A DNA stretch of 64,000 bases from Apostichopus japonicus (Eukaryota > Echinodermata > Holothuroidea > Aspidochirotida > Stichopodidae): contig NC_092577.1 of NCBI RefSeq assembly GCF_037975245.1, positions 19,342,898 through 19,406,897 of the forward strand, read 5' to 3'. Below are positions 45,535 through 57,600 of the stretch, piece by piece. Under the pieces are notes generated by a model that saw only the letters and a list, made by a program, of their open reading frames with translations, did not search any database and was not told the DNA's origin. Position 1 is the first letter of the stretch; each line of letters starts with the position of its first letter. The position numbers and the translations under genes were made by a program.

Positions 45535-45718
45535 CAATACCTCAAGACCACTGAAATGACCTTCAGGAAGTATAGCAGTTATGACCTCATCAACATGGGG
45601 AATGCCAAGAAACAGTTAACCTTGGCTATCGATTCAACTGCAACCTGCCAATTTCCACAGTGTCACAACATCAAAGGGAAACTGCTTTCAAAATACCTGA
45701 CTGTCCATCTCCACAAAG
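45535..45718 (+). CDS. Exon-like segment with a Cys/His finger
   Basis: Open from the transposase remnant onward: KAFQYLKTTEMTFRKYSSYD, LINMGNAKKQLTLAIDSTA, then CQFPQCHNIKGKLLSKYLTV and HLHKG, ending at a donor (AAAG|GTAAGG). The C-x4-C...H-x-H module is close to that of the 4958 exon, so this may be an exon of a related recombinase-like gene that landed next to, or was broken by, the P-like element. The start is not defined. No further exon was found downstream before 46.4 kb. Confidence 0.35.
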
Positions 45719-45724
45719 GTAAGG

Positions 45725-46440
45725 GCTGAAAATAAGACAGAAATTCATCGAAAAAAAGTCTGGTGGAGATTTAGGTACAGTAGTAAAAGCATGTAAATGA
45801 GGCATTTGGTTAATAAAATCAAGTAAATAAAGGACATAAGTTTGTCATAGTATTTTAAACCCAAATAGATTTATTTTCAGTATGCTGTTCTGCATTGAAG
45901 TACACTTCAATGATTTGTCATTAACTCGGCTACTCACATCAATTTATACTGTACACAATGGTCACCAGCACAAGCCTACTTGTGCACTCTTTGAAAGCTT
46001 TGTTTAACTACTGTACACGTTGAATGCACCCGGTTGATTTTTGTTATATGTGATTAAACGTGTCACTTAAGAAAATGAAAACCCCATGAAATAATATCAC
46101 CCTCTCAAGTAGATACACTAAAGAAGCTAAACTCTCATCCTCATCCAGAGAAGTCAGCAAACTCTCGAGATATTAACACGAACACCATGAGATTGGTTTT
46201 TCAAAAGTAGATCTTTTACCTCATAAGAAGTTTGATGTCATAATATTGCAATGAGTTTACTTAATTATTTTCCAGCAGATCTGGAAGGTAGCATGAATTT
46301 TGTTGTTAAAAGTATGTGAAAATAACGGTGACCCCACCTACAAATATGGCCAAACCTGATTACTACCGTGATCATAAATATTGCAGAATACCATACAGTA
46401 CTACACATTGTGTGTTTTTAGCTGTGAGATGATCTCACCT
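45725..46440. other. Non-coding stretch
   Basis: AT-rich; no feature recognised. Confidence 0.4.
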
Positions 46441-47380
46441 TCAGACAATTATAGCTGAAGCTGTGTCTATTGCTTGCTGATGTACTTTCGTGCTTCTGAC
46501 TGGAAGAATAGCACTAATGCATCCCACTGTTGTAAGATGCGTGGGATAACTTGTCACCGAGACAACCATCGGGTTTGGCAGAGTTTAAGAATGTTGTGCT
46601 GGGGAGTCTGAAGTACGTCCTGAATGTGGCTAAACTGATGCTTGCGTTTGCTGCTTCGAGAGAAGTAACAGCATATGTCTTTGACAAGCGACTCTAGCCA
46701 TGACGGGAGGAACTTGCTGCCGTGGTTAGCACAGAGAGCAAACGAATGGCATACACACCCCATGACGAAAACGCCTTGCACATCTGCTTTAACACGCGCT
46801 TGAAACCCCGATTGTGCTCCCATCATTGTAGAACAGTTGTCACTTCCGAACACTTTCTTTACAGCGTTGTATAGTCCCGGGGCGCTACTATCCTCCTCTT
46901 CAACATTCGTTAGTAAGGCGTCGGCTACTTGTCGGTTGTGAAAGAACCTCACAACGACAGCAACAAATTGGGTGGCAGAAATATCAGTAGACTCATCTAT
47001 TAGCAGAGAAAATTTATTTTCCCTGCAATGAGCATATAATGCTTCGCTCTCCTCATACGCTACACCTACCTGCATTACATATGATGCCTTGCTCCTTTTC
47101 ATCTTCATTGTGCAATTTTACAGTACGGGAACATACGCTTCAAATGGTCAGCCTGAAGGAATGGCGTTTTGTGGTCTGCCATGAATGCCACGAACAAAGC
47201 TTCAGCTGTTGCATCCGCCTTTTCTGCTGGGTCCGTTCCGTTGGGTCGTTTAAAGCAATCGCCGATGCTTGGCAGTGAAATTGATGGCATGTTCATTAGA
47301 CTTTTTGTGCCTTAGTAGCCCTGTCTTGTTCGCGTCCAGCAACTTACAATTGCACACTGTGCAAATGGTGGCAAGAGATT
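46441..47380 (-). pseudogene. hAT-superfamily transposase pseudogene
   Basis: Minus-strand order: a finger CTVCNCKLLDANKTGLLRHK followed by KSNEH (47285-47375); then EALFVAFMADHKTPFLQADH and LKRMFP (47107-47296); then HCRENKFSLLIDESTDISAT (the hAT LIDEST motif), a cysteine-rich CVCHSFALCANHGSKFLPSW stretch and QTRWLSR (46554-47108). After a TGA it continues in frame with ILQQWDALVLFFQSEARKYI (to about 46455). Two frameshifts and at least one stop separate these blocks. The C-terminal dimerisation region and TIRs were not identified. The architecture resembles KIAA1586/ZMYM-like hAT relatives. Confidence 0.82.
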
Positions 47381-48734
47381 CAACAACAATAAAAAAGGTG
47401 TTTACCCCTGTTCGACCTCGCTGGAGGTCCTACGGGGATAATAATAAGGTTTTGTATAAGACACTTTTTTTCCTAAGGAAACTTGTCTATTATTCAGTCA
47501 GGGACGATGTTGAGAAGTGAAGAATTTTTCAATTACATTGTACAAAAGCCAGAAATAAGCAAGAGGTCGGAACTGAAGAGCCAATTAGGGTAGGGATTAC
47601 TGTTATGAAATAGTAATACCATCTCTTTGATGTTACCGAAAAACTCCATCGAGACACCTTTACAGGCCTCTTATGTATTTATGTAGGTCATGGATTCAGT
47701 TTTCCCACGAGAAGTTTTTAACTATCTTATTGAATCTTGGTACAGGGCCTTTTCCCAAAATAGATTCCATTATGTCTGTGGAACATTCGAGAAGGTTCTC
47801 TCACGTGGTATGGAAGTTTCCATAGAAAGGGGATGGACTTCCAAACTCCCAACCAATCAGGGCGGATCAGTGCCAGCGCACTTATTTTTATATCGTTAAG
47901 TTAATACAGGATGGTCAGGTTATTGGCTGCCTACTGATTGTGCGCAGAGGGATTTTTATAGAAGTAAGGTATAAAAGGAAAAGGGGGCCGAAAGTTTATC
48001 ACTCCGCCGAAAGTTCATCACTGCCTCTAATTGCTTAATTGACGGAGTCAAGTCAAGTCAAATCATTGTAATTTAGTTTTATTTGTAAAGAGAATCGACA
48101 GAAAAGAAATTATACCGAATCACTAATCAAATCCGATCTTGTCAAATTGTTTTTCTGTGAACTCATTGTTTTCGCCCGTTCGAGACATCTCCTGAAGAAG
48201 CATAAATACGGCATCAAGATATCCCAGTACCTTTCTATCGCGAGTCCCGATATAGTTTTACTATCGGAGGAGCGGGCTCGTCACAATATTACATTACTAC
48301 AGATGGCAAGAGATTCAGTGGCATCTCTTGCAACCCAGTCTTTCAGGATCACAAAGCCACGCTTCTCTGAAATTTTGTTTATACCACTTCCCTTTTAAGG
48401 CGGTGGTGATGCTTGACTGCAGCCCGCAGCTGGCTTATTGATATTCCTATGTGAGCTCATTTTTGCAGTCTCGATCCCGAAACTCAGGGAACAAATACTT
48501 ATCGATAACACGTCATTGCATCAAAACCCCAGGTCCCGGTAACACAGTGCTATTGAATCCGCGGTAAGGATATGTATGTAGTGTGTACATTACTCACAAA
48601 ATAGCTCCCACAGTCCCGCTACATGCACACGTGCGCCTCAGCTGTATTATTATTTATTAACATTAAAGGGTATACTCGGTTAGCGTAAAGCTATCTCCCC
48701 GAGGCCCTGAAATAAAATGAAAAGATATAAATTA
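47381..48734. other. Non-coding stretch
   Basis: Short frames at 47690-47899 and 48147-48398 have no domain and no splice context. No element ends recognised. Confidence 0.35.
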
Positions 48735-49161
48735 AGAGCATAGAACGTTTCAAAGTATTTCAAGGCTTGGCATTGTTACACTTATTTGATAATTCCTTCC
48801 ATTCCTTAGCAGCAACATATCAAAATGTTTTCTGGTGATACTGGGTATTACCAGCCTCTACAAATAAATTATTTCGTGTGGTGGACCTTACAGAGTGGTT
48901 ATGTATATTATTTGTGTGGCGGAACATTTCCACAACATACTGTGGAGCCAGACCATTAAAAGAGCTATACACCATTGTCAATCTTTTACATTTTAATTGT
49001 TTTTCAAGTGAGGACCAGTTTAAAGTTTTAAAAAGGTCTTCAGATCTATCATGAAATGTTGCATTGAGAATGGTTCTTGCTGCAGCTTTCTGTAAACGAC
49101 TAAGTCTGAGAACATTTCTGGCATTACTATTTCCCCATACTAAACTACAGTACTGAACCAT
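48735..49161 (-). mobile_element. 3' fragment of a LINE (C-terminal RT region)
   Basis: Minus strand: VQYCSLVWGNSNARN, LQKAAARTILNATFHDRSED, LNWSSLEKQLKCKRLTMVY and SFNGLAPQYVVEMF (to 48820). The next frame adds YVAAKEWKELSNKCN after a shift. This is the standard post-RT domain of CR1/L2/Jockey-type elements ('CS.VWGN......L..LQ..A.R.I', 'AP.Y', 'W..L'). Only the tail is present, which is typical of 5' truncation. Confidence 0.8.
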
Positions 49162-49199
49162 CGGTCAAATATATCCATTATATCAGGGAGTTGTTTTCA

Positions 49200-49654
49200 T
49201 AACATCTCACTGGCTGTACGTACACGTTGTGCATTATTCCTAATAAATTTTCGACCGCGATAAAATTGTGTAACAGTAACATATAAATAGTTTCATGCAG
49301 TGTGTTGCCAAGCGGTAATTTCACCTCGAATGTTTCGGATACGTCGAATTTGTTTCTGAACCATAAATTTCTGGCAAAAAACGCTAGATTTGTCCAATTT
49401 GTAAAACACCTACGCTAGAAAGACCAAAAACGCTAAATGTAGTGTGAAAACGCTGACGCTGGTAACACTGGTTACAACTTTGTGCTTTAGGGTTCTCGAC
49501 CGGTTTGAAAAGTTGAGCGCCCGGTTTGAAAAGTTGAGTGCACGGTTTGCGAGTTAAGCTCCTGGTTTTATAATTGTTATGAATAATCAACGTTAACAAG
49601 TGCTGCTGCTTTTTTAAAGTCAATAAAAGCAGCGAATAAATATTTAGGTCAAAC
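49200..49654. other. Non-coding; possible hAT-like end at 49440-49471
   Basis: AAAACGCTGACGCTGGTAAC followed by ACTGG at about 49445-49474 looks like a hAT-type terminus (reverse complement CAGTGTTACCAGCG). I could not find its partner, so no element is called. AAAAACGCTA motifs recur at 49378-49435. Confidence 0.35.
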
Positions 49655-49689
49655 TACGCTACGCGCCACAATGGTTTGCGCGTAGCGTA
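49655..49689. repeat. 12-bp perfect hairpin
   Basis: TACGCTACGCGC (49655-49666), an 11-nt loop, then GCGCGTAGCGTA (49678-49689). Strikingly CpG-rich for an AT-rich region. Possibly the core of a MITE end or a structured site. Confidence 0.85.
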
Positions 49690-49904
49690 ATGGATAAAAT
49701 TTTGAAAAAATGCCTGCAGGAAATGGCACTTCCTGAGCTTGAAAACAACACCTTGTCATGCCAGAGTAGTCACATTTAGCCTACTTGCCGTCATCATTAT
49801 TGAAAATTATTGAAAAATATACCTTCCAGATTGCATGAAATAGCAGTTCACATGTGTGATATGAAAAAACAAGATTTGAAGGCTAACGAGTTTTAATTTA
49901 CATA

Positions 49905-50920
49905 TCAGAGGTCCCAAAATGGTGCAATCGATGTTCATTACCTCGAACAGATTCATTCCCAATATCATGTAATTTAATTCGAACAAGTTTCTCGCGGTTC
50001 AAGTTCAGTTGCATCACATGATTTAATCTTGCCTGGCTCATGGTGCTTCTGAGATACGACAAGAATGAGGTGGACAACACGCCAGATTTCACTGAAGAAT
50101 GTCTTTTGGTCTGGTGTAATAGCTCCAACTTGGACACACACTCTTGCAGTGTGACCTTTTCTTGAAATAGAAAATTTAACATTTCAAGTTTAGAGGAGAG
50201 ACAAATGGGCATCAAAGTCATCCCTGTAGAATGATGTCACTTCTTGGAAGTAGCTTGTGTAGTCTGAGTTGTTGGCGACATTGACAAGAGGATACTCCAA
50301 GTTACGGTAAACGGCATATCCGGGCTGGTCAAATCGGCTACACTAGAACTGTGATCCCATCCCATCCCAACTTCGTAACGGCGAGGTGCTTTACGTTTCC
50401 GCAGTTTAGCAGTTTAGTTTAGTTTACTTTAGTAGAAAAAAGGATCAGGAGGGACACTTAAGTCCCCATCAAGGACCCTATAGAGAGAGAGGGAAAAAAC
50501 TGAAGACACAAACACTCAGACCCGATTACAATGCTTAAAGTGCTTGTCCAAAGCATTGTTAAACCCATTGACACTACTTGCAAGTACAACTTTCTCAGGC
50601 AAACCATTCCACTCATTCACAACCCTATTAGAAAAAAAGTTATGTCGAATATTTATGCGACTTTTGGAGTTTAAGACAATGACCTCTAGTACAACTACTG
50701 TTAAGAAACGTGAAGAAGTCGGTAAAGGATAAATTGTCAAAACCATACACAATTGCGGTTTCTCCATATTGCTCAACTTTAGCATAGAAAAGATGATAGC
50801 ATTCTTCGGTGCGCATATTCTTGATTGTGGTAACCGTGAGTTCGGCAAGTGCTTGGCCTTCGGCTGCTGACATGTCTTGTTTCTGCAATGTGCGACTCAT
50901 ATATCATATGCGTATATAGG
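49905..50920 (-). pseudogene. Second hAT transposase relic (ZMYM1-like C-terminal half), interrupted by a LINE tail
   Basis: Minus-strand blocks: SAAEGQALAELTVTTIKNMR then TEECYHLFYAKVEQ (50875-50780); then, beyond the LINE insert, RKAPRRYEVGMG (about 50400-50365); then DYTSYFQEVTSFYRDDFDAH (50270-50210); then LSYLRSTMSQARLNHVMQLN with KLHDIGNESVRGNEHR (50065-49930). The last block is the hAT dimerisation region ('LRSTM.Q.RLN.LM.L..H.EK'). The order and identity match ZMYM1-type hAT proteins as I know them. Stops and shifts show decay. Confidence 0.8.
50405..50775 (-). mobile_element. LINE 3' tail nested inside the hAT relic
   Basis: Minus strand: YGFDNLSFTDFFTFLNSSC, TRGHCLKLQKSHKYST, then in a neighbouring frame INIRHNFFSNRVVNEWNGLP and ASSVNGFNNALDKHFKH. 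This is the C-terminal end of a CR1/L2-like RT protein. The 3' side ends in a CTAAA-type short repeat (plus 50401-50432). The hAT reading resumes directly beyond, with RKAPRRYE, so the LINE inserted into an existing hAT copy. Confidence 0.78.
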
Positions 50921-51490
50921 GTATTAACAAGGGATCGGTGGCAGTATATTGCAGCCAACATGGGTAGTATTCAAACAGGCTAACAGTTCTCGTGTTGCCT
51001 CCATCCTCTGGCCCCAGAAAACATGATTCGTTGATGGTAAGTGCCTATTTTGTCACTTTCAAAGTATTTACAGCTTTGTTGTTTCGATGCAACGAAAGGC
51101 GACAACACTTGCTGCAAGCCCGGCCTTCCAAGTAGATAATAACGTAGAGTAAACTACAAAGGGTTAGTCAGGCATATCTGGTCACAAATTGTCCATTACA
51201 TTTCAATTATTTCAATACCAAAACTTGCGTAAATTGGTAATAGGCCTAATAAGTACTCGTAAAATACTCGAGTATATTAAACTGTGAAAATGGTCCCCTA
51301 ACTCCCCATTGTTAATGGCCTGCTTAGGATTGTAAGGTGTTTAAGAAATAAAGTGCAACCAGGAGGCTTTTACTGGGGAATAAACAATCGAGACTCTAAA
51401 TTTAGTATGAAAACGAACGAGGCAAAGCCGAGTTTTAGCTGAATTTACAGTCTCTACTGTTTATTAACCATTCAAAGGCGATCTGTTGTA
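50921..51490. other. Non-coding stretch
   Basis: No coding-like frame or element recognised between the hAT relic and the TA microsatellite. Confidence 0.4.
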
Positions 51491-51546
51491 GGTTATATAT
51501 ATATATATATATAATATTTATATAAATATATATATGTATATATAAA
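51491..51546 (+). repeat. TA-rich microsatellite at the 5' edge of an L1-like fragment
   Basis: Alternating TA with a few interruptions. A longer TA/TG-rich tract lies at the other edge (52896-52986). LINE 5' truncation into such a tract is common; the pair could also reflect a TA-rich target. Confidence 0.9.
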
Positions 51547-52880
51547 TCGGGCCATCAACGGTATTAGAGTCGGTACTAGCGAATTCAAAATTTCCCAATA
51601 TGCTGATGATAGTGTTATAATAACTGATGGTAGCAGAGACACTTTTAATGAAGTCATGACAGTATTAGCAACTTTTTCCAAGTGCTCAGGATTGCAGGTT
51701 AATATGAGTAAGTCATACTTTTTCTAATGGGGTCTGTTCTGAAGGATTTAAAAACGAGAGTAGAGGGCGCTAGGTTTGGAATTGAGATATAAAAAAGTTG
51801 TGATTAAGGGTGAAAGGTGAATGGGAGTAAGAAAACAAGTTTAAAGATGTTGTTTGAATCCGTGAGATGATCGACGAAATACAGTAGAGAGAATCCAAAA
51901 AATCCTTCTTCAGATTGATTGTTTACGTAAAAACAGGGTCCCTAGTCCCCAATTACCCGGGTTATTTCAATGAATTTAATTTTCCTATTACACATGGTCC
52001 GGTCAACTATCTTGGTATTATTTGCACGCATCACTCGGAAGATTTCTTCAAGTTAAATTACTTGCCAAAGCTATCTCGTATAAACAATCCTATTCATCAA
52101 TGGTCGAAGCCAGATTTAACTCCTATAGGCAAAATTATTATTATTAAAACGCAGTGTCCCAATTGGTGTATATCCTTACAGTGTTGCCGTCTCCTCCTGT
52201 GAATTTTCTTCAAGAGATAAATATGTTGTTTCATAAATTTATCTGGGATAATAAGCCAGACAAAATACGGAGAAGCGGTCTCTTGAATAATAAACAAGAT
52301 GGTGGGCTACGTATGATTGACGTCGCCTTGTTTGCAACAAGTTTAAAAACATCTTCGGTTAAAATGTATGAAGATGATAATCATCGACCGTGGAAGGATC
52401 TGTTTGATTACTGCTTGAAGGCCCATGGCTGTAGATTCTTGTTTAATTGTCATTTTCAGAACACAGATGTTAATGATATTTCAAATGTATTTGTAAAAGA
52501 GGTCTGTCAAGCTTGGGCTCATTATAATTACAATATTCCTGTAGTTAATTATGGCAATCAAATAATCCTAAATAATTCTTTTATCAAGATTGATAAACAG
52601 ATCATTTACAATGAAAGACTTTTTAGAGCCGGTGCGTACTATGTTAGTAATTTTTGTTAATGAGGATGGTACCATACTACAGTATAGGGACTTCGTGGAA
52701 AAGCACGACATTGAACATTTTTCCTATCTTAATTACTTGAGTATTGTTTTGGCAATCCCGAGGTATTGGAGAAATAATTTGGGTGATCAAGCTAATTTAA
52801 ATATTAATTGTCAACGTATGACAAAGTTCATATTCACACCGAAAACCAATAGATGTGTATACGAGAACTTAAAATACGGA
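51547..52880 (+). mobile_element. 5'-truncated L1-like LINE: RT motif C to C-terminus
   Basis: Starts inside RT: INGIRVGTSEFKISQYADDS and a GLQVNMSKS ending (51552-51720). After a scrambled 190-bp segment it resumes with THGPVNYLGIICTHHSEDFF, LNYLPKLSRINN and LTPIGKIIIIKTQ (51985-52150). In the next frame come LTVLPSPPVNFLQEINMLFH, KFIWDNKPDKIRRSGLLNN and DGGLRMIDV (52180-52660). A third frame carries the tail, YLNYLSIVLAIPRYWRNN (to 52880). The 'LP.PP..F...IN.LF..FIW..KPDKI.R..L......GGL.M.D' run is diagnostic of L1/Tx1 elements. An A run follows at 52884-52892. At least three frameshifts. Confidence 0.82.
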
Positions 52881-52895
52881 TGAAAAAAAAAAATT

Positions 52896-52986
52896 AAATA
52901 AATATATATATATATGTGTATGTGTATGTATGTATATGTATATATATATATATATATATCTAGGGTTATATATATATATATGTGTA
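52896..52986 (+). repeat. TA/TG-rich microsatellite
   Basis: ATATAT with TGTG variants, two blocks separated by TCTAGGGT. Directly follows the A-rich end of the L1-like fragment. Confidence 0.9.
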
Positions 52987-53531
52987 CAGTACCAGGACTC
53001 CGTCAAAAAAACCACCTTGGATGGACTTTCCATATAAAGCCACATATAAGTCTTAATGCAAATGCGTCGTTAAGGATAAATTCACCGCAGACTGGAGGGA
53101 TTGATAGCAGTACATGGAACTTGGATCGCATCTTTTATGCAATTCATTGACAGATATATCAGAAAAGCGATAGTAACTGTGTCTTCTTTACGTACTTCAA
53201 ACAATTTTTAGTACGATAGAGAGACACTTGCATATGTCCCTCTATTAACAGTTAAGAGTACAGTACATATGTTCACATAATGTATGCATTGATACAACTC
53301 TCCGATCGGTATACGGTTTAAGTGTGTGTGCCATTCATTCATTGCATGTTATAGGAAAGAATCTTAATATAAAAAAGTTGACTGAATTATCGGCAATTTT
53401 AAGCAATAAATTTGCTCAAAATATAACCAGCTAATGTAGAACTTTCAATTCAGTATACACATTTCATTAGTTTATAACAACACTATTTTCCAATGTTACG
53501 GTGTGACAAAAACCCAAATTATGGTAAAGAT
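52987..53531. other. Non-coding stretch
   Basis: No feature recognised before the hAT-type element. Confidence 0.4.
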
Positions 53532-53539
53532 TTCTTGAT

Positions 53540-54672
53540 TAGAGTACGACCGACATGATAATCAGCTTAACCGAGTACCGATTAGTTTCTGTGACAATCG
53601 GGCCGATGCCTATAACCTTTAGTGGATAGGCAGTTTTATTTTAATATTTTATTGAAAAAGATAACACGATCCCGAACGTTTGCTTCAAGTTTTGCCATAT
53701 GCGAGGGAAACCTTCCGATGGAACGTTCTTTAAACGAGCATACACAGTAAGTCAATGGCGCTTCTCCATTGACATAACTACACGTGGGAAAACCACACAC
53801 TAAAGTCCCTGGAAATCAGACATGCTTTAGTCGGTGAGTTTAATTACTGCAAAGGTGATATTTTAGCACGTATAGTACATTAGGTCAGGGAAAAAAAGTT
53901 GCTTCGGATTTTTCGCAAAAATATGCGTAAGAATATTTGCCTAATCAGTGATTGGTAATCACAAATGGTAATGCAGTAGAACTACCGAGGACTGTCGCCA
54001 AACCTTTCTAGGGAATTTTAGGAGTATTTGGGCCCTTGATTGCATAATTTTATGGCATTTGTAGAAAATTGGGCGTATTTTCAAACTAAACAGTTAGCTC
54101 AACAGTTCTCTAGCCAGACTAGCCTAATGTACGTAGAACTCACAATGAACAAAGCGTAATGCCACTCTCACTTTCCAGTTTTCACCTACGGTGAAATGGC
54201 CAAAGTGGTTTAAAAGTATATTGATTTGGTTTTACATTTACTCGAAACAAATAATCTTTCATATCAATCGTTGAACCTGATAACAGGAGGTTTCGTTAGA
54301 TGCAAGAAGCGAAGTGAAAAAATAATAATAACGTCGTCCCTCTAAGCTTATCGCGAGTATACTGTATGATGTTAACTGCTAAAACTGGATAGTATATTGA
54401 ACAGCATTAGTACAAACTCGCGTGAGGGACTTGCGATACCGCTTCACGGTAGATTAGCAGCGCACCTTCGCCGGCTATGAATAGCGCTGAATGGAACTTC
54501 TCCCGTTGTAGTTGTGGTGAATCAAAAGCGCGTAAAAATACAATCCTTGATGTGGAACCTAATAATCGGTTCCAAATAATCGGTAGCGCAATGGATTTTG
54601 CCGATGCCGGTTACCGATTGTCTGATAATCGGCCCGATGCCGATTATCTAACCTTTTATCGGTCGAACACTA
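53540..54672. mobile_element. Non-autonomous hAT-type element, 1133 bp, 8-bp target duplication
   Basis: TTCTTGAT occurs at 53532-53539 and 54673-54680. The left end is TAGAGTACGACCGACATGAT; the right end, reverse-complemented, is TAGTGTTCGACCGATAAAAG. The YAGNGTTCGACCGA style and the 8-bp target are typical of hAT. Sub-terminal regions share AATCGGGCCGATGCC-type motifs on both sides (53598-53616 and 54628-54650), including self-complementary CGGCATCGG pieces. No transposase domain is visible inside, so mobilisation would need another hAT. Confidence 0.85.
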
Positions 54673-54680
54673 TTCTTGAT

Positions 54681-57600
54681 CAGAAAATGCTGTCAATGTA
54701 TAATTAGCAAAAGTCGGTCAGATTCCCTCGGAGTAGCTATTTTGATAAGTACGGTGCTTTCCTTCTCGTCTTTTACGAAGTTCTAGTCTTAGCAGTCTGT
54801 TTGTAGTGTTCATGGCACACTTCTACCTCTCTTATCTGTGTAGCTTTAACCTCAGACATAGCTTGCTCAAATTTTTCCACCGAGGAAAACCTAATTAGCT
54901 TGGTCTTTTACAAAGCCAGTATACTTCAGGCATACTGTGGTCACCACATGACATTAAATGAGGGTACGCGTTGCATTATAAGAGGCATTCTTGTGTTGGT
55001 GGGGGGGGTGGGGGTGTGGGCGGCTGTATTTATGGGTGTGAAGGTTTTTTGCCACTGATTTTATTCAGTAAACTCTTGGCTCTATTGTTGAACCACTAGC
55101 GTGCATAGCGAGTAAAATGTTGGGGTTGTGTGAGTGGGGGGGGGGGGGCAGACTTGTGACTAGCTTGACGGATATGGCTTTAATCCATTTGGCTAGATGG
55201 AAGATCCATGTCTAGCATATTCAATGACATTGGTCAGCAATTCATCAATCATACATCCTTTCCCTCCCCCATCACAGCCTATGTTCCCTAAGCCTTTTTC
55301 AATGTTACCAGAAACACAATACATATGATCACATTACTTCACAAACCAAGCCAGAAAGCATAAATACTAAGAAAGGAAACATTCAAGCACAAAGATATTT
55401 TTCATTTAATTTTAATAAAATCCTTATGGCAAGTGAACAACAAAAATAAATGAAAATCAGCAGCTTTGAAATTAATGTACATTAAAACTGATCATTGGGT
55501 GCAGAGTATACTATATGCAATTGACACTATCTCCATAGTATGAACCATTCCAAAGGTCATCAATTACTCATACACACTCTTGAAAATACAAGTTAAATGC
55601 ATATTTTGTGTTGTTTACAGGAGTACACTATACTAGTCAACTTGTGAACATTTGGAATGAGAACATAATACAAAAGTACACCACATGAGAAGTGTGGATC
55701 CCTTTCTGTTAACATTGCTGGTTATTAAATGAAGGAAACATAAGGCCTTGAAATCTTGAATAAAACATACATAGTAAACTAGATTTTAGCAGTAGTGTTG
55801 ACAAGAGTCATAGTATAGCAAAGTATTCATATCTTATGTGAATTCTTTGTGAGTGCTCCGTGAGAAGTTTCAATGACCAATAAAATTACATAGTATTTTT
55901 GAAAAACAATACACAATACAATAAGCTTGAAAATCTGCTGAATTGAAAAAAAAAAGTTTCTGTGATTACGTAATCGATTGTCAATTGTGGTATAATTCTT
56001 GAGTTACTTGCTGGAACTACACCTGCCTGCTTGCATCTTGTTCAGAGCTTTGTGTACAGGTTCTCACAAGCAATGTATCCTTGTCTGCATGTGTGTTGGT
56101 TTATACCAATGATTGACTTTAAGCAGATCAGTGAGTGATCTTTAGTAAGTATTAGCATGCTTTATCAGGATGAGATAAAAAAGAATAGAATAGACAGGTG
56201 ACCAGAAATGCTTTTAATATACAGCAAAAGAAAGGTACAACTACCTCAACATCTCTCAAATATTTTAAACAGTGAACTAACATTTAATAATCACATGAAC
56301 AGATCTATAGTAGGAAAACTTGACCTATCTTGATGAAAAAAAGGAAAATTAGCCATGTCATAAACATGAGGCAACAGATACTGGGCTGTCAATACTGATT
56401 GAGCAGCAGTGAAAATGCACCATTACATACAGCTTTTAAACATGTTGACCTCTGCATTCACTTCTAAGAGGTTCCCTTTGCGAAACAAGGTACTGTTTAT
56501 TTACATTTTCCCTGTATGCAAACTAGCAATTTATGCATCAAACTATTTGAGCAAAGAAGTACATTCCCATAAGAAAATAGTAATGAAAATGTAATTGGTG
56601 TTCAACGTAGTATTTTAAGTTTGTCTATGTTATCAAACATACAGCCAACCATAACCTCCTTCTCATAACTTGGCTGTCAACTGAGAACCCTTTTTAAACA
56701 GGCAAATTTTGCTTTTAGTATTAACTTCTATCATTGCGCATTCAAAGTGCTCATTTAGGCAGAAAACACCAAACAATGCTAATTTGGCAACTCACTGTCA
56801 CATATGTTGCTATAACTTGTTCTGTTCCCGCTAATGCAGGTAAAGATTGTTGCAGATTGAAACATATGAGTTCACGATATTAAGTATCAGCAACACATTG
56901 GTAATGCTCACTGTACATAACTCTGAGAGTTTATCAAGTGATGTTACCTCTTGTGCATTACTTTAATTTAAAATGGCACATATAGGATGTTTAACCACTC
57001 ATTAAAAAAAATATGTATTCAGTTAAAACTGGAAGAAACTCTTAATTTGCAGCCGCTTCTCACTTCTGTCTTTGTTTTAACACACTTGAACAGCTGAACA
57101 TTGATACCACTCAATATAAACTTGAACAGGTTAATATTCACATCACTCATAAAAAGTTAAAAACATACATACAGGTATGCTTGATCTCTATCGATAGTGT
57201 CTTACCATCAAAGAATATTCCTTCAATGGATCAGATTACCTTTATTATGCTATATAACAATGAATAATCTTATAAAGTACATGATTAAACTGAAAAAAAA
57301 AAAAATCAAGGGCTTTATCCCTTTAATCTTTGAAGCTCCTTTTTGTTATTCTTGTTTACAACTTTGTAAGTATCTTTTCTTTTACCATTACGTTGTGTTT
57401 CAATAATGCAAATAACATACCCATCAATTGTAAACACTTAAAGTTTAAATTAGAATACTTTCAGTAGCCTAGCTACCCAAGTTATGAGAAAATAGAGAAA
57501 ATGAGATCAAGTTGGAACACAGAAGCTCTTCATTAGCAGGTTTCTCTTCCTTCTCTCTACTTTTTTATAACACTAGAACAGCTAAACATATGTGCCCACA

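Noticed and set aside
49440-49474. hAT terminal inverted repeat CAGTGTTACCAGCG (reverse strand)
   Set aside because: The partner end and a target duplication were not found, so no element could be bounded.
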